DNA from: Bacteroidota bacterium
GTDB lineage: Bacteria > Bacteroidota > Bacteroidia > Chitinophagales > Chitinophagaceae
Length of the DNA: 60,031 nt
Assembly (NCBI GenBank): GCA_018267615.1
Contig: JAFDYD010000025.1
Coordinates: 1-60,031, forward strand
Direction of reading: 5' to 3'
Positions 45,588 through 53,870 of the stretch are shown one piece after another. The position numbers and the translations under genes are program-made. The notes below the pieces were generated by a model, which saw nothing but the letters and a program-made list of their open reading frames with translations, made no database searches and was not told where the DNA came from. The first letter of the stretch is position 1; the number at the start of each line of letters is the position of its first letter.

Positions 45588-47702
45588 TTATTGCTTTACA
45601 AATCTCACAGCATAGAATTCCCGTTTTTCGTTTACCGCCACTAGTTGATAAATTCCGGGCGCAAGTCGTGGTAGTTGTAGCGTGACCGAGTTACTACCTG
45701 CTTCCGCCTGCATGAATCCTATTTTCATGATTTTCCCATCCATAGCAGTAATCAGCCATTGAAGCCTCTCGGATCTCGGAGCATTTATATGAAGCGCTAC
45801 ACTGCTTCCTGCAATAATTGTCGGAGCAACTGAAATCGTGAAATCGGATTTACTATTATTGATCGAAATTATTTTGCTGAAATATGAAACGCCGTATTTG
45901 TCGATCACCCGAAGCCGGAAAAAATTAATCCCGTCCTGTATCGAATCATAGGTAAAACTGTATCGTCTTTTACCGATTATTGCAGGTAGTTTTGCAATCG
46001 ATTTAAAATCATTTCCAGATTTAAGCATCAATTGAAATGAGTCAGCTTCTTCCGGCATGTCGATTTCCCAATTGAAAGAAAATATATTGCTTACTATTTC
46101 CCCGGCAAAATCAATTGTTCCGATAGGCAAAGGGTTTTGCAGATCAGCGGTGCTTGCCAATGTAAAGTACCCTGTTGCTGAAAAATTATTTATCGGGTTA
46201 CTGACTACAGAACCTGCGCTATTAAACGTGCCTGTCACGCTTGTGTGACCAGCATCTTCCCATATACCTAAGGATAATGAAGCGACATTTAAAAATGCAG
46301 GATCGGTAATTCCGCCACTTCCGGGAACAACAAAGGAAAGTTCCAGGTTACCTGTCGCGGCTGGAGTTGCATCTGCATTGATCATCCAATACTCCGTTGA
46401 CGAAATATGTGCAACTCCGGCTCCATAAGAATTACTTAGTACCCTTGGATTGTCGCGCAAATATTCAACCACAAAATTTCCGGATACATTTTTCAATTCA
46501 ACCCATCGCAGTAAATTATTTTTACCGACGGGGAAAAGAAAGAACTGCGTAGCAAACAAACCCTCCTTACGCAAAGGTCCATCGACAAAAGCCATATTTG
46601 AATTTATGCTGTCTGCGATAATGCTACAATTATTTTGTAAAGTCAGCATGTTTGTCGCAGAACTGGTAATTTTCCCTTTGAGCAATTCCAATTTATATGG
46701 CAATTGCAATCGTGAGAGAAGAATTGCTCCTTCGACATTATTCATCCTGAACCCGACACTATTATTAATTGTTCCTGCAAGCGAAACCAATTGCAATGTT
46801 GATCCATCGAGTTCGATAAAAGGAATACCGGTATTCGTTTCTGTGATTTGACCAGTTACGGATTGCACTAAATTCCCGCGTATATGCATCACCGTTGAAT
46901 TGCCAGCTCCGCTGGCCAGGTTGAGTGTTCCACCCTGCTGGATATAATCGCCTTTGCAAATAATATTGCCGTTCGCTCCGGCGAGGTCGACGCTGACTGT
47001 TACCCCTGCATTGATTTGCATATTGCCGTTCACTGTAAGGGTATTGCTTCCCGTACACGTATATGTAATAGCTCCTCCTGCCGCCACTGAGCTAAATGTA
47101 ATCGATCCATAAATTCGGTTACTCACGGACACGGTATAAGATGCCCGCGGCACGTCAAATTCAAATATCCCATTTTCAGTGCCCGGTGACGACGATAATA
47201 TTCTCGTAATATTATTCGCATGTGAAGCTCTTGTACGATGAATGTATTTACCGCCATTGTTGATCCGAATAGAATCTGCAATATTCAACGACTCACCGCT
47301 GGTTAGTCCCGATGCATTCTGAAAAATTCCTCCCCGGTTAATTAATATTCCATAACCCGGACCGGTAGCGCTTAACGCCGGTGCGACGATATTGCTGGAA
47401 GGCAGAACCAATTGAATAATTCTTCCATTGTCCGGGTTTATGGTGATTGTTTTAATGATTGTGGAGCTGTTTGGCAGCGTGACTACATAATCTGTCAACA
47501 CGATTGTATTATCCAGCAGCACATCATCACCAGGAACAGGAACCGTTCCATTATTCCAATTTACTGGATTTGACCATTGCCCATCTGTACCGTTTCCAGT
47601 CCAGGTTTTTATTGCCGCAAAAGAATGTACGCAGGATATTAAACAACCAATTATATACAGACTTGTTTTCTTACGCAACAATGCACGCCCACGCAAAAAC
47701 AT
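45588..47702 (-). CDS. Large secreted beta-rich protein with T9SS-type C-terminal domain
   Basis: A 704-residue exported protein (signal segment about residues 12-30). It begins TWTGNGTDGQWSNPVNWNNGTVPVPGDDVLLDNT, the motif that opens many adhesin-like or autotransporter-like beta-helix proteins, and continues with Thr/Ser/Asn/Gly-rich strands. The last 85 residues (FTISVAPTIIAGSSVALHI to LAPGIYQLVAVNEKREFYAVRFVKQ) fit a type A sorting domain for type IX secretion, so the protein is probably attached to or released from the surface. No enzymatic motif is seen. The convergent DUF4954 gene ends 80 bases away. Confidence 0.8.
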   Translation of the reverse strand: MFLRGRALLRKKTSLYIIGCLISCVHSFAAIKTWTGNGTDGQWSNPVNWNNGTVPVPGDDVLLDNTIVLTDYVVTLPNSSTIIKTITINPDNGRIIQLVLPSSNIVAPALSATGPGYGILINRGGIFQNASGLTSGESLNIADSIRINNGGKYIHRTRASHANNITRILSSSPGTENGIFEFDVPRASYTVSVSNRIYGSITFSSVAAGGAITYTCTGSNTLTVNGNMQINAGVTVSVDLAGANGNIICKGDYIQQGGTLNLASGAGNSTVMHIRGNLVQSVTGQITETNTGIPFIELDGSTLQLVSLAGTINNSVGFRMNNVEGAILLSRLQLPYKLELLKGKITSSATNMLTLQNNCSIIADSINSNMAFVDGPLRKEGLFATQFFLFPVGKNNLLRWVELKNVSGNFVVEYLRDNPRVLSNSYGAGVAHISSTEYWMINADATPAATGNLELSFVVPGSGGITDPAFLNVASLSLGIWEDAGHTSVTGTFNSAGSVVSNPINNFSATGYFTLASTADLQNPLPIGTIDFAGEIVSNIFSFNWEIDMPEEADSFQLMLKSGNDFKSIAKLPAIIGKRRYSFTYDSIQDGINFFRLRVIDKYGVSYFSKIISINNSKSDFTISVAPTIIAGSSVALHINAPRSERLQWLITAMDGKIMKIGFMQAEAGSNSVTLQLPRLAPGIYQLVAVNEKREFYAVRFVKQ

Positions 47703-47810
47703 AGAATAAGATTTTATTTAGTGACTGACTGAAAATATCAAACGGTCAGCCGAAAATTATTTTCACCAGATACATGAGCAAGATAGAATGCGTAGGAAGC
47801 GATTAAAATA

Positions 47811-47834
47811 CCATTTTGAGGTGAGATGTTTTGA
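47811..47834. promoter_or_regulatory. CCATTTTG-type recurrent element, copy 2
   Basis: CCATTTTGAGGTGAGAT followed by GTTTTGA, related to 43195-43220. It lies 109 bases upstream of the T9SS-type gene start on the minus strand, in the same orientation relative to that gene as copy 1 is to the ORF6N gene. A candidate operator. Confidence 0.45.
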
Positions 47835-47880
47835 CGGTATGTGTATGGGTTTTCTGCACCAGTGTATTGATAAATTATAA

Positions 47881-48001
47881 ACTCCGCCCTAAAAGGCGGA
47901 GTTCGTGACTGCATCTCAAATAAAAATCAAATAGTTTTTTTATCTACATCGGGGATTTCTAACTCGAAGTTGCTACTAGCTCCGCCCTTTAGGGCGGAGC
48001 T
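47881..48001. repeat. Pair of CTCCGCCC hairpins
   Basis: Hairpin 1: actccgcc (47881-47888) with ggcggagt (47895-47902). Hairpin 2: agctccgccct (47978-47988) with agggcggagct (47991-48001), a perfect 11-base stem around two bases. The shared core CTCCGCC and the 97-base distance suggest a duplicated short palindrome. Confidence 0.8.
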
Positions 48002-48024
48002 CAAGAATTAAAATTCATTAAAAA

Positions 48025-48050
48025 AAAATCCTTCCGTATGGAAGGATTTT
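48025..48050 (-). terminator. Rho-independent terminator of the small lipoprotein gene
   Basis: The perfect 11-base stem aaaatccttcc (48025-48035) with ggaaggatttt (48040-48050) and a 4-base loop; on the minus strand a run of T residues follows. It lies 24 bases behind the stop at 48074. Confidence 0.9.
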
Positions 48051-48073
48051 TCGAAAGGAAGAAATAAATAAAA

Positions 48074-48310
48074 TTATTTCTTAATAGCTTTTGTCACGCT
48101 GTCTTTCGCGGCAGTGATTTTAGTTTTTGCAGTGTCTACAGCAGCTTTAACAGTAGAATCAACTTTTTTAACTGCTGAGTCAACAACAGCTTTTACTGTG
48201 TCTGTCGCAGCTTTTGCAGCAGAATCAACTGTACTTGCAGCAGATTCGGTGCTGTTGTTGCATGCAGTCATAGCAGCAGCTATAACCAAAATACCGAGTA
48301 GTTTTTTCAT
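48074..48310 (-). CDS. Small lipoprotein with repetitive amphipathic helix
   Basis: A 78-residue lipoprotein: signal peptide MKKLLGILVIAAAMTAC with lipid cysteine C17, then a low-complexity helix made of repeats such as AAKAATDTVKAVVDSAVKKVDSTVKAAVDTAK. The Ala/Lys/Asp/Val pattern gives one face hydrophobic and one charged, like LEA or apolipoprotein-type helices; a role at the envelope under stress is possible but unproven. ATG at 48310 is chosen because a strong promoter lies at 48332-48361, inside the longer reading frame. It is a single-gene unit with its own terminator. Confidence 0.85.
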   Translation of the reverse strand: MKKLLGILVIAAAMTACNNSTESAASTVDSAAKAATDTVKAVVDSAVKKVDSTVKAAVDTAKTKITAAKDSVTKAIKK

Positions 48311-48331
48311 TGTTGAAATTTTAATTGCGCG

Positions 48332-48361
48332 CAAAGCTAGAGTGATTATTGAAATACGCAA
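48332..48361 (-). promoter_or_regulatory. Bacteroidota-type promoter of the small lipoprotein gene
   Basis: On the minus strand, TTG (48361-48359) and, 19 bases on, TAGCTTTG (48339-48332), an exact TAnnTTTG box. Transcription would begin about 48325, giving a 15-base leader before ATG 48310. This fixes the gene start. Confidence 0.75.
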
Positions 48362-48404
48362 GTATTTTTAAGCACAATCGCTTGGGATGATGTGAATATC
48401 ATAG

Positions 48405-48499
48405 AACAAGAAGACAAGGTACAAGAATGCAAGGTACAATGTTCATGCCTTGCATTTTGCTTTCTTGTACCTTGTCTCCTTGTTCCTTGTCTTCTTGTT
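48405..48499. repeat. ACAAGG-word palindrome behind der
   Basis: The left arm 48405-48434 (30 bases) and right arm 48448-48499 (52 bases) are reverse complements if the right arm is allowed an extra block of ACAAGGA-type words and a few further bases. Like 27202-27319 it has unequal numbers of a short word in its arms. It follows the end of der (48526) on the minus strand. Confidence 0.8.
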
Positions 48500-48525
48500 T
48501 CTTGCCTCTTGTCTTCTTGTTCCAA

Positions 48526-49836
48526 TTATTTTTTTCTAAAATAAATACGCAATGGAACGCCTTTGAAATTAAAATGCTGGCGCAATTGGTTCTCCAGGTA
48601 ATTACGATAGGGCTGCTTGATATCATCAGGATAATTCGTGAAAAACGCGAAAGAAGGAACCTGCGTTGGCAGCTGCGCCACATATTTTATTTTGACAGAA
48701 TTGCCGCGTACCACCGGAGCATGGTATGCTTCAACAGCCTTCAACATAACATCATTGAGCGCAGAAGTCTGTATTTTTCTCTGGCGATTCTCATATACTT
48801 CAAGCGCGGTTTCAATCGATTTAAAAATGCGCGTCTTATCTTTTGCGGAGATAAAAAGTATCGGCAGATCAGAGAATGGTGCAAATCTTTTTTTCAGTTC
48901 GCGTTCGTATGCGATAGCAGTATTTGTTTCTTTATCGACGAGGTCCCATTTGTTGACCAGAACTACAATGCCTTTTCCTTTTTTTACGGCCATGCTGAAA
49001 ATATTCAGGTCCTGCGCTGCGATGCCTTTTCCGGCATCAAGCATCAGCAAACAAACATCCGCTTCGTCCAACGCTTTAACAGCCCGTATCACCGAATAAA
49101 ATTCCAAATCCTCATGCACTTTTGCTTTGCGCCTGATACCGGCAGTATCGATCAATACAAATTCTTTTTTGAATAGTTTATAATGAGTGTGGATGGTATC
49201 GCGCGTGGTGCCAGCGATGTCACTGACAATGGTGCGTTCTTTTCCAACCAGCGCATTTAGGAGAGAAGACTTGCCGACATTCGGTTGCCCTATGATGGCA
49301 AATTTCGGAAGTGTCGAATCAACGGGTGTTGCATCATCATCTTTAATAAGTGCGGCAATTGCATCCAATAATTCTCCGGTGCCACTTCCCGTCATCGCAG
49401 ATATAAAAAAAATATGCTCGAAGCCCATGCTATAAAATTCCGTTGCTTCAAGAAGCCTATCGCTATTATCAACTTTATTAACGACAAGAAAAACCGGTTT
49501 GGTTGAACGACGCAATACATCGGCCATCGATTGGTCCAGATTCGTAATACCGGTTGCGGTATCGGTCATGAAAATAATAGCACTCGCTTCTTCAACGGCG
49601 ATTAATACCTGCTTTTTTATTTCTCTTTCAAAAACATCTTCACTCTCCGGAACAAAGCCGCCGGTATCGACAACATTAAATGATTTACCGTTCCAGTCGG
49701 TAACACCGTATTGCCGGTCGCGCGTAACCCCGCTCATATCATCCACGATCGCCTTGCGTTCTTCGAGCAGGCGATTGAATAATGTACTTTTCCCAACATT
49801 GGGTCTTCCTACTATTGCCACTGTAAATCCTGACAT
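48526..49836 (-). CDS. der: Ribosome-assembly GTPase Der (EngA)
   Basis: A 436-residue protein with the two tandem GTPase domains unique to Der and a C-terminal KH-like domain. Domain 1: GRPNVGKST (about 9-17), DTGGF, NKVD. Domain 2: GQPNVGKSS (near 183), DTAGI, NKWD. Der acts in maturation of the large ribosomal subunit and is usually essential. Length and motifs are complete. It lies downstream of era on the same strand with a 139-base spacer holding a palindrome, so the two GTPase genes may be co-transcribed with attenuation between them. Confidence 0.97.
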   Translation of the reverse strand: MSGFTVAIVGRPNVGKSTLFNRLLEERKAIVDDMSGVTRDRQYGVTDWNGKSFNVVDTGGFVPESEDVFEREIKKQVLIAVEEASAIIFMTDTATGITNLDQSMADVLRRSTKPVFLVVNKVDNSDRLLEATEFYSMGFEHIFFISAMTGSGTGELLDAIAALIKDDDATPVDSTLPKFAIIGQPNVGKSSLLNALVGKERTIVSDIAGTTRDTIHTHYKLFKKEFVLIDTAGIRRKAKVHEDLEFYSVIRAVKALDEADVCLLMLDAGKGIAAQDLNIFSMAVKKGKGIVVLVNKWDLVDKETNTAIAYERELKKRFAPFSDLPILFISAKDKTRIFKSIETALEVYENRQRKIQTSALNDVMLKAVEAYHAPVVRGNSVKIKYVAQLPTQVPSFAFFTNYPDDIKQPYRNYLENQLRQHFNFKGVPLRIYFRKK

Positions 49837-49907
49837 AAATAATAATTCAAAATTTTATACTCCCTTCGGGAGTAAGGTACAAGGGGTAAGATTCAAGATG
49901 CATGATG

Positions 49908-49958
49908 CAAGGAAGAAGATACAAGGTACAAGACTTGCACCTTGTATCTTCTTCCTTG
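49908..49958. repeat. ACAAGG-word palindrome between era and der
   Basis: The arms caaggaagaagatacaaggt (49908-49927) and its exact complement (49939-49958) close an 11-base loop that contains a further caag/cttg pair. The same words, ACAAGG and AAGAAGA, build the element 48405-48499 on the other side of der, so der is flanked by two members of one family. Confidence 0.88.
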
Positions 49959-49975
49959 TACCTTGTTCCTTCTTC

Positions 49976-50842
49976 TCAGTACCCATATTCTTTCAAAAAA
50001 ATCTCATTATCTCTCCATTTCGGTTTCACTTTCACAAATAGCTCAAGAAAAACTTTTTGATTGAGAAATGCTTCGATATCTTTTCTGGCTTCCGTGCCAA
50101 GCTTTTTGATCATCTTACCACCTTCGCCGAGAATAATTCCTTTTTGCGTTTCACGATTAACGATGATATCTGCCCTGATTTTAATCAAAGTGGTTTTCTC
50201 TTTGAATTCCTGTATCAGGACTGTTGTGTGATACGGAATTTCCTGTTCATAAAAATCGTATATTTTTTCACGGATCAATTCTCCGACAAAAAATTTAGTG
50301 GGCAGATCGGTCATGTCTTCGCCGTCAAAAAAAGGTTCTCCTTCCGGAACGTATCGCAGGATAGTTTTCAGCACTACATCCAGGTTAATCTTTTTTAATG
50401 CAGAAATTGCTATTGCTTCTTTGCAATAATTTTTTGATTTAAAAAAATCAAGCGCTTTTTCTTTTTCTGTATCACTAACAGATTCACATTTGTTAATCAA
50501 GACAATCGCCGGCACTTTTAATTTCAAAGAAGAAAACAATTTGTCATTTTCGTCCAGATCATCCCTGATATCAAGAATCAACAATGCGAGATCTGCATCT
50601 TCCAGGGAATTTTTTACGACCTGCATCATCTTTTCGTGCAATTTATATTCCGGTTGAATAATGCCTGGCGTGTCTGAAAAAATAATCTGGTACTCATCCG
50701 TTGTGAGAATGCCTTTGATCCTGTGACGTGTCGTTTGCACTTTACGGGAAACGATTGCCAGTTTTTCGCCCATAAGCGCATTGAGCAAAGTGCTTTTACC
50801 GGCATTCGGCTTTCCAAATATGTTGACGAAACCAGCTTTCAT
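49976..50842 (-). CDS. era: Ribosome-assembly GTPase Era
   Basis: A 288-residue Era protein: a GTPase domain with GKPNAGKST (G1, about 10-18), DTPGI (G3) and a C-terminal KH domain with GIILGEGGKMIKKLGTEARKDIE that binds the 3' end of 16S rRNA. The G4 position reads NKCE instead of the usual NKxD; the glutamate still could contact guanine but is less common. It acts in 30S maturation. Length is normal. The upstream neighbour on the strand is the initiator tRNA gene. Confidence 0.96.
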   Translation of the reverse strand: MKAGFVNIFGKPNAGKSTLLNALMGEKLAIVSRKVQTTRHRIKGILTTDEYQIIFSDTPGIIQPEYKLHEKMMQVVKNSLEDADLALLILDIRDDLDENDKLFSSLKLKVPAIVLINKCESVSDTEKEKALDFFKSKNYCKEAIAISALKKINLDVVLKTILRYVPEGEPFFDGEDMTDLPTKFFVGELIREKIYDFYEQEIPYHTTVLIQEFKEKTTLIKIRADIIVNRETQKGIILGEGGKMIKKLGTEARKDIEAFLNQKVFLELFVKVKPKWRDNEIFLKEYGY

Positions 50843-50990
50843 GATAAAAAGTTTTCGGCCACGGGGATCGTTTGTGCTTGTGTGCGGAACTAAATTAAAT
50901 TAAACAGCCAAACATAGAGTTTGGCGATAAATATCTTAAATCCAAAAACATGAAATAACAGCTTCCGCGAGAAACACAAATCCGAATTAT

Positions 50991-51090
50991 AAAATAATGA
51001 CTTCCTAAGAAGGAAGCCTTTGTTGCGAAGGGAGGGTTCGAACCTTCGTCCGCCTCTGGGCGAATACGATCCCTTCAAAGCCTCGAGATA
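50991..51090 (-). pseudogene. Decayed partial copy of the tRNA-fMet 3' end with its terminator
   Basis: About 50 bases (50991-51044) nearly duplicate 51116-51168: a short hairpin (cttcctaagaaggaag), then tttgttgcgaagggagg and gttcgaacc, i.e. the acceptor 3' strand and T arm of the adjacent tRNA. Beyond the T arm the sequence no longer forms a tRNA; one T-stem pair is lost and the anticodon arm is unrecognisable. It is either the remains of a tandem tRNA or a scar of a tRNA-targeting mobile element. Confidence 0.6.
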
Positions 51091-51121
51091 ATTTCCTCTG
51101 GAAAAATCTTCATAAAATAAT

Positions 51122-51139
51122 GGCTTCCTCGAGGAAGCC
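51122..51139 (-). terminator. Terminator hairpin of tRNA-fMet
   Basis: A perfect ggcttcct/aggaagcc stem around two bases lies directly behind the tRNA 3' end on the minus strand, followed by an AT-rich stretch with ATTATTTTAT. Confidence 0.7.
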
Positions 51140-51143
51140 TTTG

Positions 51144-51215
<72 letters not shown>

Positions 51216-51225
51216 ATGTGGGGGG

Positions 51226-51257
51226 CAAAATTAATAGTAAATAGCTTCTGCACCAAA
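51226..51257 (-). promoter_or_regulatory. Bacteroidota-type promoter of tRNA-fMet
   Basis: On the minus strand TTTG (51257-51254) is followed after 20 bases by TAATTTTG (51233-51226), an exact TAnnTTTG box, ten bases before the tRNA. Confidence 0.7.
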
Positions 51258-51382
51258 TATGATTTATCGTTTGCCTGAGAATGAATGCAGCTTCTAAATC
51301 ACTCTGTACTATGATCTTATTTCAGCCACGCACTACATAATTAATTCAACAGCTTCTCCTTCCCTTTTTTTATTTTTATAAA

Positions 51383-52222
51383 ATGAAATATTTTTTTCTT
51401 CTTTTTTTATCAACCCTTATGATCGTCTCCTGCAAGCACGCCAAACAAAGTGATGATGAACTATACTCGCGTCATCTTCAGCGAAAGGTAAAACTAACGG
51501 TGATCCACACCCCTATTCCGAACGACAAATCGCAGTTAAACCTGCTGATTCTAAACGACGGACAAGATGTCGATAAACTCATGCTCAAAGAAGTACTTGA
51601 CAGCCTATATAAAACGGGCTCTATTAAACCGCTGGTAGTGGTGGCAGTACACGCCGGTGACAGGATGCAGGAATATGGCGTTGCCGATAAACCCGACTAC
51701 GAAAAAAGAGGATCGCGCGCCGGATATTATGATGCATTTATCAATGATGAATTATACCCGTACGCAAAAAAATCTTCTGGTGTCAGAAAATTCAATACGG
51801 TAGCAATTGCAGGATTTTCGATGGGCGGACTATCAGCTTTTGATATTGCCTGGAATCATCCCGACAAAATCGATAAGGTTGGCGTATTTTCAGGATCTTT
51901 CTGGTGGCGCGACAAAGCCATTGAAGACAGCACTTATTCCGATGATGATAACAGGATCATGTATGCGAAATTGAAAGCGTCGAGAAAAAGGCCCAAATTA
52001 GAATATTGGTTTTATGCCGGTACGGGAGAAGAAACTTCCGATCGCGACAAAGATGGAGTGATCGATGTCATTGATGATACAAAAGATATCATCGCGCTTA
52101 TTCAACATAAAAATATTTGTCCGCCAGATGCCATTGTGTACCATGAACTGAAAGATGGCAAGCATGAATACGAATATTGGAGAAATGTGTTTCCGGAATT
52201 TTTGGTGTGGGCCTTTAGATAA
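51383..52222 (+). CDS. Esterase-like alpha/beta-hydrolase lipoprotein (esterase D/Fes family)
   Basis: A 279-residue lipoprotein (lipobox MIVSC, cysteine 17). It has the fold of the putative-esterase family that includes enterochelin esterase and esterase D: NLLILNDGQD (oxyanion region), GFSMGG with nucleophile S146, WWRDK, and a late DGKHEYEYW with the probable catalytic histidine. Substrates of such surface or periplasmic esterases include acyl or feruloyl groups on sugars and siderophores; none can be chosen here. The gene is convergent with the head-GIN genes, separated by a palindrome that starts within its stop codon. Confidence 0.85.
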   Translation: MKYFFLLFLSTLMIVSCKHAKQSDDELYSRHLQRKVKLTVIHTPIPNDKSQLNLLILNDGQDVDKLMLKEVLDSLYKTGSIKPLVVVAVHAGDRMQEYGVADKPDYEKRGSRAGYYDAFINDELYPYAKKSSGVRKFNTVAIAGFSMGGLSAFDIAWNHPDKIDKVGVFSGSFWWRDKAIEDSTYSDDDNRIMYAKLKASRKRPKLEYWFYAGTGEETSDRDKDGVIDVIDDTKDIIALIQHKNICPPDAIVYHELKDGKHEYEYWRNVFPEFLVWAFR

Positions 52223-52311
52223 TGTGAAAAATGTGAAAGTGTGAAAATGTGGAAATGCGCCAGAAACACCGAAGCATTTCCACATTTCCACACTTTCACA
52301 TTTTTCACATT
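52221..52311. terminator. 38-bp palindrome between the convergent esterase and head-GIN genes
   Basis: Arms 52221-52258 and 52274-52311 are reverse complements over 38 bases with one difference. The words are ATGTGAAA and TGTGGAAATG. The left arm starts within the TAA stop codon of the esterase gene and the right arm ends six bases before the stop of the head-GIN gene, so it fills the convergent gap and would end transcription from both sides. Confidence 0.92.
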
Positions 52312-52316
52312 AAATA

Positions 52317-53030
52317 TCAGTCTTTCCCCACACTGCTCGCTCCATTTGAATGAAGATCTTTGATCACGGCTGTTCCTCTATAGTATATACTACTGGCGCC
52401 ACTCGCGTGAGCGCTTAATTCTTTGTTCACTGAAATTTTTATATCAGATGCGCCTGATGCGCGCGCATTACAATTATCGGTTACAAGATCATATCCTTTT
52501 ACATCACTTGCACCACTCACACCAATCGTTACTTTTCCAGCACTGCCGCTGATCGTACAATCGGATGCGCCTGATTGGTCAAGATTCAATTCATTTACTT
52601 TGACCGCTCCTTTAAAATCACTTGCACCAGAAAGTCCTATGTCCAGTCTGTCACCGGAAATAGTGCCATCAACAAATATATCCGACGCACCTGATGCATT
52701 GAGCTTATCGAGTGTTTTGACAGATACATATGCTTTTAATTTTTTGTTATCGCTACCCCAATTCCAACCTTCTCTATCATACCAAATATTCAGCACGCCA
52801 TCTTTCACTTCTGTGCGTATGCGATTACGATATTTTATTTCGCTCGCACTTACAGCAACTGCTTCTTCATTGCTCTGCGTGAGATAAACATTGATTGCAT
52901 GAGAAACCCTTATCGCATGAAAACCTTTTACATTACGCTCTTCTGCATTGGGATCATTAATCACCGTATTTTGTGCGAAGCCTGATCCTACTGCAAAAAT
53001 GCCGATAACAAAAAACAAAAACTTTTTCAT
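52317..53030 (-). CDS. Head-GIN domain (DUF2807) protein, SGASD type
   Basis: A 237-residue exported protein (signal MKKFLFFVIGIFAVGSGFAQ) of the DUF2807 'head GIN' family. It begins VKGFHAIRVSHAINVYLTQS and continues as a repetitive beta helix in which SGASD recurs about every 20 residues (LNASGASDIFVDG, GLSGASDFKG, DQSGASDCTISG, GVSGASDVKG, RASGASDIKI, HASGASSIYY). The family is thought to form surface or periplasmic filaments or adhesin heads; the function is unknown. Start ATG 53030 is preferred to the frame start at 53045 because the signal peptide begins there. Last of three tandem paralogues. Confidence 0.9.
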   Translation of the reverse strand: MKKFLFFVIGIFAVGSGFAQNTVINDPNAEERNVKGFHAIRVSHAINVYLTQSNEEAVAVSASEIKYRNRIRTEVKDGVLNIWYDREGWNWGSDNKKLKAYVSVKTLDKLNASGASDIFVDGTISGDRLDIGLSGASDFKGAVKVNELNLDQSGASDCTISGSAGKVTIGVSGASDVKGYDLVTDNCNARASGASDIKISVNKELSAHASGASSIYYRGTAVIKDLHSNGASSVGKD

Positions 53031-53063
53031 AATAAAGCTGATCACTGTTTAATATAATTCGAT

Positions 53064-53780
53064 TTATCTTTTTGACACTTCACCACCACTGCTCGTGTTG
53101 ATCTCTTTAATGACGCCATTTCCCTTGTAATGAATTTGTCCGCCGCTGCTTGCAGATGCGCTTAATTCTTTATTCACAGTGATCCGCAAATCGGCGCCAC
53201 TGCTGGTGTTTGCATCGCAATTATCAGTTGCAAGATCATAACCTTTAAATGACGCGCCACTGCTTGCTTCAATCGTACAATTAACAGCGGTTCCTGAAAT
53301 GTTTGTCTCAGCACCGCTATTCTGTTGCATTTTTAATTTTGTTACGCGAACATCTCCATTAAAATTTGCGCCGCTGGTAAAATCCATGGCAAGTTCATTT
53401 GATTTGATTGAGCCATCTACTTCTACATTTGCGCCGGAATTACCTTTCAATTCATCCAACACCTTACAAGATACGTACGCGCGTAATCTTTTTCTATCCC
53501 TGTCATCCCAATCACGTCCGTTCTTGTCAAAATAAATTTTCAAAACACCATTGGTAACTTCAGTAATGATATGATTCCTGTATTCTGGATCAGTAGCACT
53601 CACTGCCACTGCTTCTTCGTTGCCTTGTGAAAGATATAAATGAATGCCATTGGATACGCGGATCGCATGAAAATCTTTTACCGAACGCACCTGCGCATTT
53701 TTATCCTGTATCACTTTGTTTTGCGCCATCGCTCCCGATAAAACCAGGCAAGCGGAGAAGGCGAGAAATAATTTCTTCAT
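53064..53780 (-). CDS. Head-GIN domain (DUF2807) protein, SSGA type
   Basis: A 238-residue paralogue with signal MKKLFLAFSACLVLSGAMAQ. The body repeats SGA as NSGANVEVDG, TSGANFNGD, NSGAETNISG, SSGASFKGYD, SSGADLRI and SSGGQIHY, in the same register as the SGASD repeats of its downstream neighbour. The N-terminal strand KDFHAIRVSNGIHLYLSQGNEEAVAVSA is strongly conserved among the three. It is the middle gene; the spacer to the next paralogue is 33 bases and co-transcription is likely. Confidence 0.9.
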   Translation of the reverse strand: MKKLFLAFSACLVLSGAMAQNKVIQDKNAQVRSVKDFHAIRVSNGIHLYLSQGNEEAVAVSATDPEYRNHIITEVTNGVLKIYFDKNGRDWDDRDRKRLRAYVSCKVLDELKGNSGANVEVDGSIKSNELAMDFTSGANFNGDVRVTKLKMQQNSGAETNISGTAVNCTIEASSGASFKGYDLATDNCDANTSSGADLRITVNKELSASASSGGQIHYKGNGVIKEINTSSGGEVSKR

Positions 53781-53870
53781 AATGATTTTTAAATTATTGA
53801 TTGATTTTTGTTTGTTAACTATCTATTTTTTTAACGTTCACTAACGCAATCTCGTTTTATCACTTGCAAT

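Larger units (their letters stand above)
47703..48073. other. Intergenic region between the T9SS-type protein and small lipoprotein genes
   Basis: About 370 bases without a gene. It contains the second CCATTTTG-type element (47811-47834), two related hairpins (47881-47902 and 47978-48001) and the terminator of the small lipoprotein gene (48025-48050). Confidence 0.6.

Noticed and set aside
48427..49176. A 249-codon frame antisense to der
   Set aside because: It overlaps an essential, fully conserved GTPase gene and an intergenic palindrome; composition is not protein-like.
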